A stretch of 6,970 bases of DNA from Candidatus Levyibacteriota bacterium (GTDB lineage Bacteria > Patescibacteriota > Microgenomatia > Levybacterales > UBA12049). Each line of letters starts with the position of its first letter. Position 1 is the stretch's first letter. Shown here in pieces: positions 1 to 4,613 of the stretch. The translations under genes were made by a program, and so were the position numbers. The stretch covers positions 1 to 6,970 of the forward strand of contig CAIQLZ010000061.1 in assembly GCA_903872785.1 (NCBI GenBank), in the 5' to 3' direction. The notes beneath the pieces were generated by a model. That model ran no database searches. It was not told where the DNA came from and was given only the letters and a program-made list of their open reading frames with translations.

Positions 1-331
1 CGGAGGAGAAAGAAAAATTTCGGAAATTTATCAAATAGCTTCTTTAAATCCAAAGCTCATAATTTTTGACGAAATTGATTCGGGTTTGGATATAAATAAA
101 ATTGATCGGGTTGCTAAAATAATAAAAAAAGAATTTGTGGACCTGGGTGTGTCTATTTTAATCATCACTCATTCCGGCACAATACTTAATTATTTAAAAC
201 CAAACATGACCAGTATAATGGTTAACGGGAAAATTGTCTGCCAAAATAGGGAGTTCAAAAAAATAATCCGAGTAATAAAAAAATATGGCTATGAAAAATG
301 CAAAGAATGTACTGCCTGCTACAAAGAATAA
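1..331 (+). CDS. sufC: SufC/SmsC-like Fe-S assembly ATPase, C-terminal part (5' truncated)
   Basis: This is the last 109 residues of an ABC-type ATPase that powers Fe-S cluster assembly on a SufB/D-type scaffold in the cytosol. Seen in the sequence: the ABC signature remnant GGERK at the very edge, then SEIYQIASLNPK, Walker B plus D-loop (IIFDEIDSGLD, residues 20-30 of the fragment) and the H-loop (IITHSG, 54-59). The spacing and wording match SufC rather than transporter ATPases, and no membrane partner follows. Walker A and the N-terminal half lie outside the window. The end is unusual: after the GKIV and KKYGYE segment typical of SufC, the protein finishes with C100-x2-C103-x2-C106, which I do not expect in E. 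coli-type SufC. The gene ends at TAA 329-331 and its 3' end overlaps the SufB/D-like gene downstream, so the two are probably co-translated. Family assignment is firm; SmsC rather than SufC is inferred from the neighbour. Confidence 0.9.
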   Translation, partial: GGERKISEIYQIASLNPKLIIFDEIDSGLDINKIDRVAKIIKKEFVDLGVSILIITHSGTILNYLKPNMTSIMVNGKIVCQNREFKKIIRVIKKYGYEKCKECTACYKE

Positions 332-1220
332 TTTGAATTTTTTACAGATAGACCATAAAATTGAAAAAATTTTAGGTACGGCAGGCGTTATAGTTTTGCC
401 AAGCCTGAGAGCATGGGAAAAATTTATCTGGACCCGCAAATTGTTTAATGTAAAACCAAAAGAAGGATATTTTGTCTGGGTTCAAAAACAGGTTGATTTT
501 CCTTTATATACCTGTGTTGCAATTGCCTCGCCTAAAATCCAGCAGGATTTAAGTAATTTAATGGTGGTAGAAGAAGGATTAAAAGTAAAAGCCAATGTTA
601 CATGTAGCGCCGCAAAAAATCATTTATACGGAGTTCACAAAGCTAAAGGAAGGTTGATTCTAAAAGCCGGAGCATCTCTGGATTATAATCATCTTCACCG
701 CTGGGGAGAGAAAGATCTTGTAAGCCCTGATTACGAATTTATTTTGGAAAAAGGCGCGAGTCTTAAATATGAATATAAAAATCTTTTGCCGCCCGAGAAT
801 TTAAATTTTAAAACTTCTTTATTTCTAAAAGAAAATGCTTCTTCGGAATTGCGCATAATTATTAATGGCATAAACTCGCAGATAAAAATTGAAGATTCGT
901 TTTATCTTGAAGGCAAAAATGCGAGCGGAACGGCAAGCTTGCGCTTGGTTGGAAAGAAAAATAGCAGAATAGACGCTGTTTCCAGAATAATTGCCAGAAA
1001 TGAAGCTAAGGGCTATTTAGATTGTCAGGGAATTCTGGTTGATGATAAATCAAAAATATCTTTAATGCCCGAAATCGCTTGCGAAAACAGAAAAGCTCAA
1101 ATAATCCATGAAGCGTCAATCGGAAAAATTAATGAAGAGCAGCTCCTGTACTTGATGATGCGGGGACTGTCACAAAAAAAGGCAATAGATTTAATAATCA
1201 ACGGATTTCTAAAAGCATAA
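285..1220 (+). CDS. SufB/SufD-family scaffold, probably SmsB of a minimal SUF-like system
   Basis: This cytosolic scaffold builds Fe-S clusters together with the SufC-like ATPase just upstream. At 311 residues it is much shorter than E. coli SufB (about 495) or SufD (about 420), and close to archaeal SufB/D homologues. Its centre is beta-helix-like (roughly residues 90-245), and the C-terminal end has the family pattern HEASIGKINEEQLLYLMMRG followed by an AIDLIINGF helix. Aligned without gaps to E. coli SufB as I remember it, C247, H275 and E276 fall on C405, H433 and E434, the residues tied to cluster assembly there. It therefore looks like the functional SufB type, and no second SufB/D gene follows. 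The start is uncertain. ATG 285 (or ATG 291) overlaps the ATPase gene by up to 47 bases, while TTG 333 begins one base after the ATPase stop and would give 295 residues. Neither has a good ribosome binding site. I kept the ATG, but TTG is a serious alternative. Confidence 0.85.
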   Translation: MAMKNAKNVLPATKNNLNFLQIDHKIEKILGTAGVIVLPSLRAWEKFIWTRKLFNVKPKEGYFVWVQKQVDFPLYTCVAIASPKIQQDLSNLMVVEEGLKVKANVTCSAAKNHLYGVHKAKGRLILKAGASLDYNHLHRWGEKDLVSPDYEFILEKGASLKYEYKNLLPPENLNFKTSLFLKENASSELRIIINGINSQIKIEDSFYLEGKNASGTASLRLVGKKNSRIDAVSRIIARNEAKGYLDCQGILVDDKSKISLMPEIACENRKAQIIHEASIGKINEEQLLYLMMRGLSQKKAIDLIINGFLKA

Positions 1221-1267
1221 AACCAAAAAGCACTAAAAAGGCAGTAGCAATTATTTTTCTTGTTTTG

Positions 1268-1273
1268 TATAAT
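1268..1273 (+). promoter_or_regulatory. Candidate -10 box of the membrane protein/H-cluster gene pair
   Basis: A perfect TATAAT lies in the 72-base gap after the SufB/D-like gene, 19 bases before the ATG at 1293. It predicts a very short leader of about 13 bases. The position expected for a -35 box (TAGCAA, 1245-1250, 17 bases away) matches consensus at only three of six bases, so the promoter rests on the -10 alone. Nothing else is recognisable in 1221-1292, and no hairpin plus T-run ends the upstream operon, so read-through from the Suf-like genes is also possible. Confidence 0.4.
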
Positions 1274-1292
1274 CTTATTAGTTTCATAATTT

Positions 1293-1808
1293 ATGAAAGT
1301 ACTTGCTTTAAACCTTCGGAAATATTTACTTTTTAGATTAAATTTTGTCGTCTATTTTTTGGGAATTAGTATTCCTTTATTAATATCACAACCTCAAGCA
1401 ATAACCGGAACGGTTGTTAATGCACTTTTCTTTATTACAGCGGAGAAATTGGATAAAAGGACGCTGTATCCCGTGCTTATTCTCCCCAGTCTGGCAGCAT
1501 TTTCCCACAATACAATCTTTGGCCCACAAACAATGTTTTTATTTTATTTTCTGCCCTTTATTTGGGTCGGAAATTATTTACAAGTGAAGATTTTTTCTTT
1601 AACAAAACAACAAAATTATTTAGTGAGAATATTTTCTTCTGCGTTGGCAAAATATTTACTGCTTTTTATTATGGTAAATATTTATTACAAAGCGCAGGTT
1701 GTTCCGCAATTATTTATTACTTCAATGGGCCTAATTCAATTTACAACCGCCTGCCTTGGTGGCTTGTTAGCTTATCCAATCCTGCAGCTTTTGAAAAACC
1801 ATGAATGA
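1293..1808 (+). CDS. Six-helix integral membrane protein of unknown function, partner of the H-cluster protein
   Basis: I do not recognise a characterised family. The 171-residue protein is strongly hydrophobic, with about six predicted membrane helices near residues 13-32, 36-50, 58-71, 79-97, 113-132 and 138-165. It has a basic N-terminus (KVLALNLRKYLLFR) and a basic loop around 98-112. There is no signal peptidase site, no cysteine cluster and no haem-binding motif; the only cysteine is C154, near the last helix. Six short helices in about 170 residues recall the size and layout of ECF-transporter S components, but that is only a structural resemblance. Its last codons overlap the start of the H-cluster gene (ATGAATGA, 1801-1808), a strong sign of translational coupling. 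It may therefore anchor that protein or signal or transport for it. I recall similar small membrane proteins in CPR genomes being labelled 'iron hydrogenase', probably from this neighbourhood rather than from their own sequence. The start is the first ATG, and the protein fills the frame well. Confidence 0.75.
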   Translation: MKVLALNLRKYLLFRLNFVVYFLGISIPLLISQPQAITGTVVNALFFITAEKLDKRTLYPVLILPSLAAFSHNTIFGPQTMFLFYFLPFIWVGNYLQVKIFSLTKQQNYLVRIFSSALAKYLLLFIMVNIYYKAQVVPQLFITSMGLIQFTTACLGGLLAYPILQLLKNHE

Positions 1809-2583
1809 AGTAGACGCGTTAATTCAAGCCTTAAGCGAAAAAAGAAAATTGGTCGCTATGCTGGCGCCATCTTTTCCAATAGTTTTTTCCTATCCAGAAA
1901 TTATTACCAGATTAAGAAAGTTGGGGTTTTCCTATGTCATTGAGGTTTCTTTGGGCGCCAGGAAAACCAACGCGGAATTAGCGGATCTTTTGAAAAATAA
2001 CCCCAACAACCGTTACATTACCAGCCCTTGTCCGACAGTAGTCAGAATGGTCCGCCAACAAATGCCGAAGTCAGCAAAATATTTTACCTATGGAGTTGAT
2101 TCGCCAATGATCGCGACTGCCAAAATTGCTAAGGAGAATTATCCGGATTGTCAGCCTGTTTTTATCGGCCCCTGTATTGTCAAAAAGCTTGAAGCAACAG
2201 AAGATAATCCGGATTTGAATATTTTAGTGCTTACTTATACGGAAATTGTTCAAGTTTTTAACCATTTTAACATCCAGGAGGAGACGGGAATTCAGGACCA
2301 ATTTGATCTTGGCGGAGAAGGACTGACGAGAATTTATCCAGTTGACGGAGGATTGTCGCACAGTAGCGGTTTGATGGAAAGTTTTCAGCCGGGTGAAATC
2401 CAGACGGTTTCGGGCTGGAAAAATTGCGTGGAAGCGATCAAAAATTTTGATTTAAATCCCAAGATACGTCTTTTGGATATTTTGTTCTGTGAAGGCGGCT
2501 GCATCGGCGGTCCGGGAATTCAAAGTCCATTAAGTACACAGGAGAGAAAGAAGAAAATTCTTGATTACGCGGGCCAGACCTGA
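1801..2583 (+). CDS. Stand-alone [FeFe]-hydrogenase-like H-cluster domain protein (sensor-like or minimal)
   Basis: This 260-residue protein corresponds to the C-terminal catalytic domain of [FeFe] hydrogenases, with no N-terminal ferredoxin modules. The three signature motifs appear in order: P1 as TSPCP (74-78), P2 as GPCIVKK (123-129) and P3 as FCEGGCIGG (229-237). C77, C125, C230 and C234 match the four cysteines that hold the [4Fe-4S] and diiron parts of the H-cluster, and K128 matches the conserved lysine near the cyanide ligand. By contrast, the proton-relay Cys of TSCCP is Pro76, and the Met before the P2 Pro-Cys is Gly123. As I recall, changes at these two positions are typical of sensory (HydS-like) members rather than fast enzymes. 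The P2-P3 distance (105 residues) is well below the roughly 144 of Clostridium CpI, so the domain is trimmed. It is coupled to the upstream membrane protein by an 8-base overlap. No HydE, HydF or HydG maturase is in the window. Family certain; activity unknown. Confidence 0.87.
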   Translation: MNEVDALIQALSEKRKLVAMLAPSFPIVFSYPEIITRLRKLGFSYVIEVSLGARKTNAELADLLKNNPNNRYITSPCPTVVRMVRQQMPKSAKYFTYGVDSPMIATAKIAKENYPDCQPVFIGPCIVKKLEATEDNPDLNILVLTYTEIVQVFNHFNIQEETGIQDQFDLGGEGLTRIYPVDGGLSHSSGLMESFQPGEIQTVSGWKNCVEAIKNFDLNPKIRLLDILFCEGGCIGGPGIQSPLSTQERKKKILDYAGQT

Positions 2584-2831
2584 GTATTGGTTTCTGTATC
2601 GAAAATCACAATTGCTTTAGTCGGACAGGACTGAGCCGCCATTAAAATATTTTCCAAAGCATCATCCCCTTGTAAAATTATTGCTTTATTTTCGCTGTCA
2701 AGTTTAAAAATATTTGGCGATACTGCCACACAGGACGCTGCACCGATACACAGACTTCTGATCACTTTGATTTTATATTTTCCGATTTGTACTTCCTTGT
2801 CTGCCGTTGGCTGTTGAGGATTATTGTCCAT
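2565..2831 (-). CDS. Single-cluster ferredoxin, probably [3Fe-4S] type
   Basis: This small acidic cytosolic electron carrier has 88 residues from ATG 2831. The motif is C28-I-G-A-A-S-C34, then C69-P late in the chain. A [4Fe-4S] ferredoxin of this fold would have Cys, or sometimes Asp, at the third position of the motif, but here it is Ala31. Three cysteine ligands predict a [3Fe-4S] cluster, as in the actinobacterial ferredoxins that serve cytochrome P450. An upstream in-frame TTG at 2849 would add six residues, but ATG gives the expected short tail before the KYKIKVIRSLCIG core. The gene lies at the 3' end of the minus-strand redox cluster, 49 bases below the SDR gene with its own candidate promoter, and its last 19 bases run antisense into the H-cluster gene. 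Likely partners in the window are KorAB and the FNR-type flavoprotein; the H-cluster protein is also possible. The family is clear, the cluster type is inferred and the partners are a guess. Confidence 0.88.
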   Translation of the reverse strand: MDNNPQQPTADKEVQIGKYKIKVIRSLCIGAASCVAVSPNIFKLDSENKAIILQGDDALENILMAAQSCPTKAIVIFDTETNTQVWPA

Positions 2832-2838
2832 ATAAGTT

Positions 2839-2867
2839 ATGTTAAGCAATTTTCCGATATTTTACAA
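2839..2867 (-). promoter_or_regulatory. Candidate promoter of the ferredoxin gene
   Basis: Reading the minus strand, TTGTAA (2867-2862) and TAACAT (2844-2839) are separated by 17 bases. Each matches the consensus boxes at four of six positions. The predicted transcript start falls at about 2832, directly on the ATG at 2831, so the mRNA would be leaderless or nearly so. Transcription could instead come by read-through from the SDR gene, since no terminator is visible between them. Confidence 0.3.
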
Positions 2868-2876
2868 TAAGTAAAA
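2860..2876. repeat. Perfect inverted repeat overlapping the ferredoxin -35 region
   Basis: TTTTAC-AATAA-GTAAAA has six-base perfect arms around a five-base centre. It begins four bases beyond the SDR stop codon and covers the candidate ferredoxin -35 box. It is not followed by a T-run on the minus strand, so it does not look like an intrinsic terminator; an operator is possible. AT-rich repeats of this size are common by chance, so only the position makes it notable. Confidence 0.3.
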
Positions 2877-2880
2877 CACT

Positions 2881-3690
2881 TTAAGAAAGCAGAACTCCAC
2901 CGTCAACCACGATTTGCGAACCGGTAAGGTAAGAGGACATATCTGAGGCCAAAAATAAGGCAACTTTTCCTATATCGTCGGGCTGACCCATACGGTGCAT
3001 GGGAATTTTTGCCAAAAATCCTTCCAGAATTTTTTCAGGGTCAACTCCGCCGGGAACAGGCATACTGGCTTGTAATTTTCTGACTCCGTCGGTTAATATC
3101 CCTCCCGGCGCAATAGCGTTAACTGATATTTTGTATTGACTCAGTTCCAAGGCAGTGTTTTTAGTAAATCCCCAAACGCCATGTTTTGACGCATCATAGT
3201 GGGCCAGACCTACGGAAGACGGATGAAGTGCATCAATCGAAGTAATGTTGATTATTTTACCACCTCTTCCCTGAGAAATCATTTGTTCGGACACGTATTT
3301 GGTTGTCAGAAATACTCCCTCTAAATTAATTTTTAGGACGTTTTCAAAATCAGCCAAAGTCATTTTATGAACGGGAACTGAAGGGAAAATGCCGGCGTTA
3401 TTTACCAAAATATCAATTCCGCCGAAGGCTTGAATAGACAGATCAACCAATTGTTTAACATCCGTCTCAACAGAGACATCGGTTTTGATAGCTTTAACCT
3501 TCCAGCCTTTTGCAATTAATTCGGCAGCCACTTTTTCTGCCTCCTCCAAAGTGCGATTGGCAATTACCGTATTCGCTCCTGCTTCGGCTAGCCTGTAAGT
3601 TATTCCCCTACCGATTCCCAAAGCGCCACCGGTAACAATTGCTGTTTTCCCGGTTAAATCCAAAAGTTTATTTAGCGGGGTTAAGTCCAT
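2881..3690 (-). CDS. Short-chain dehydrogenase/reductase (SDR), FabG/glucose-dehydrogenase-like
   Basis: This is a classical SDR oxidoreductase of 269 residues that uses NAD(P)(H) in the cytosol. The Rossmann cofactor motif TGGALGIG is at 20-27, NNAG at 97-100, and the catalytic tetrad is N122, S151, Y165 and K169 (YDASK). The PGG turn at 195-197 and the C-terminal GSQIVVDGG are also typical. At the end of the second beta strand the sequence is ANR (44-46), without the acidic residue of strict NAD enzymes, which leans towards NADP(H). The substrate cannot be read from the sequence: 3-oxoacyl-ACP reductase, sugar dehydrogenase and other alcohol/ketone reductases all look like this. No other fatty-acid gene is nearby, which weakens the FabG idea. 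The gene lies 64 bases downstream of korB with a good candidate promoter in the gap, so it may be independently expressed while belonging to the same redox cluster. ATG 3690 is the natural start, with no Shine-Dalgarno sequence. Confidence 0.9.
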   Translation of the reverse strand: MDLTPLNKLLDLTGKTAIVTGGALGIGRGITYRLAEAGANTVIANRTLEEAEKVAAELIAKGWKVKAIKTDVSVETDVKQLVDLSIQAFGGIDILVNNAGIFPSVPVHKMTLADFENVLKINLEGVFLTTKYVSEQMISQGRGGKIINITSIDALHPSSVGLAHYDASKHGVWGFTKNTALELSQYKISVNAIAPGGILTDGVRKLQASMPVPGGVDPEKILEGFLAKIPMHRMGQPDDIGKVALFLASDMSSYLTGSQIVVDGGVLLS

Positions 3691-3699
3691 AATTAATTT

Positions 3700-3728
3700 A
3701 TCATAAACATTTTTTGAATTATTTACAA
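3700..3728 (-). promoter_or_regulatory. Candidate promoter of the SDR gene
   Basis: On the minus strand, TTGTAA (3728-3723) is followed after exactly 17 bases by TATGAT (3705-3700), which matches the -10 consensus at five of six bases. Transcription would start near 3693, only about three bases before the ATG at 3690, predicting a nearly leaderless mRNA with no room for a Shine-Dalgarno sequence. The same TTGTAA and the same 17-base spacer occur ahead of the ferredoxin gene. This is the best promoter in the window. Confidence 0.5.
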
Positions 3729-3754
3729 GATGCAGAAGTTCTGTAAGATAAGCT

Positions 3755-4612
3755 TTAAGAATATTTTTTAAATATTTCCGAGAGGTCTTTTTTTGTCGGT
3801 GGTTTATCTACTAATGGTCTTTGGGCAATTTGGATAATTTGATCTTCGTACGAGGGTTTTTCGACCTGATAGAAAATTCCCAGAGGGATTTGTTTCTCTC
3901 CCCATTCCAAAGATTTTTCAAAAGCTTTGGTCTGATTAGTAGCATCATAATCTTTGGAAAGATAATAAGTGTTTTGCTGATAAAAGTCATGGGTGTACAA
4001 GTCGCTAAAGGAAACGCAAGGCTGCAAAACATCAATGATTGCAATCCCTTTATGGTCATTGGCTTTGACGATCAGCTCGCTTAGTTGCGGTATGTGGGAA
4101 GCATATTCACGGGCAACAAAGGTTGCACCCGAAGCAATTGCCAAACTGACAGGTGAAATCGGTTCATCAATATTTCCGGAAGGAGTGGATTTTGATTTAA
4201 AACCATGCGGCGAACGGGGAGAAGTTTGCCCTGTAGTCAATGCATAAATAGCATTATCATGAAGAATAACTGTAATGTCGTGATTTCTTCTGCAAGCGTT
4301 AATAAAATGGTTTCCGCCTTCTGCCAGAGAGTCGCCATCGCCGGTAAATACAAAAACATTCAGTCTACTATTAGCCATTTTAATGCCGGTGGCCAAGGGA
4401 ATTGCCCGACCGTGCAAGCCTTCGACAGACGCAATCTTAACATAATTTAACAGATGACCATGACAACCAATGCCGGCAGTTAAGACGGTGTTAAGGTTAT
4501 TCCAATCCTGAGCAACTGCGGCATTTTTAAACGCCGCCCAAATTGCAAAATCCCCGCAGCCCGGGCACCAGGTTGGAGAACACGAAGTTGTTAAGTCAGT
4601 AATTAAAGTCAT
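3755..4612 (-). CDS. korB: 2-oxoacid:ferredoxin oxidoreductase beta subunit (TPP-binding)
   Basis: This is the thiamine-diphosphate and Fe-S subunit of a cytosolic complex that oxidatively decarboxylates a 2-oxoacid to an acyl-CoA and reduces ferredoxin, or runs in reverse. From ATG 4612 it is 285 residues, the usual length for the family. CPGCG holds C16 and C19. With C50 (GIGC) and C199 (QPC) these make the four expected ligands of one [4Fe-4S] cluster. The TPP/Mg motif is GDGD at 91-94, followed by the N-x2-Y-x2-T-x-GQ stretch starting at N120. A GTG at 4630 would add six residues inside korA, but ATG 4612 starts one base after the korA stop (TAA-G-ATG), a spacing typical of coupled subunits, so I chose it. 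The substrate is not fixed by the sequence: 2-oxoglutarate, pyruvate and branched-chain 2-oxoacids are all possible. The kor symbol follows the subunit layout only. Confidence 0.93.
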   Translation of the reverse strand: MTLITDLTTSCSPTWCPGCGDFAIWAAFKNAAVAQDWNNLNTVLTAGIGCHGHLLNYVKIASVEGLHGRAIPLATGIKMANSRLNVFVFTGDGDSLAEGGNHFINACRRNHDITVILHDNAIYALTTGQTSPRSPHGFKSKSTPSGNIDEPISPVSLAIASGATFVAREYASHIPQLSELIVKANDHKGIAIIDVLQPCVSFSDLYTHDFYQQNTYYLSKDYDATNQTKAFEKSLEWGEKQIPLGIFYQVEKPSYEDQIIQIAQRPLVDKPPTKKDLSEIFKKYS

Positions 4613-4613
4613 C

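Noticed and set aside
1562..1804. An 80-residue open frame inside the membrane protein gene in another frame.
   Set aside because: The other frame gives coherent membrane helices and the coupled overlap with the next gene; this one shows no motif.
1801..2583. A fully active, conventional [FeFe] hydrogenase.
   Set aside because: It lacks the relay Cys, the P2 Met, the ferredoxin domains and any HydA/B/C-type partners in the window, so I call it only H-cluster-like.
2571..3211. An 11-base direct repeat GGGCCAGACCT at 2571-2581 and 3201-3211.
   Set aside because: Both copies are inside coding sequence, and exact repeats of this length are expected by chance in a window of this size.
3733..3743. 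Short palindrome CAGAAGTTCTG between korB and the SDR promoter.
   Set aside because: Five-base arms are common by chance, there is no T-run for a terminator and no second copy; it is too weak to call an operator.
3821..4450. Several open frames on the plus strand opposite korB.
   Set aside because: They are antisense to a strongly conserved gene, have no recognisable motifs and no start signals; they are shadows of korB codon usage.
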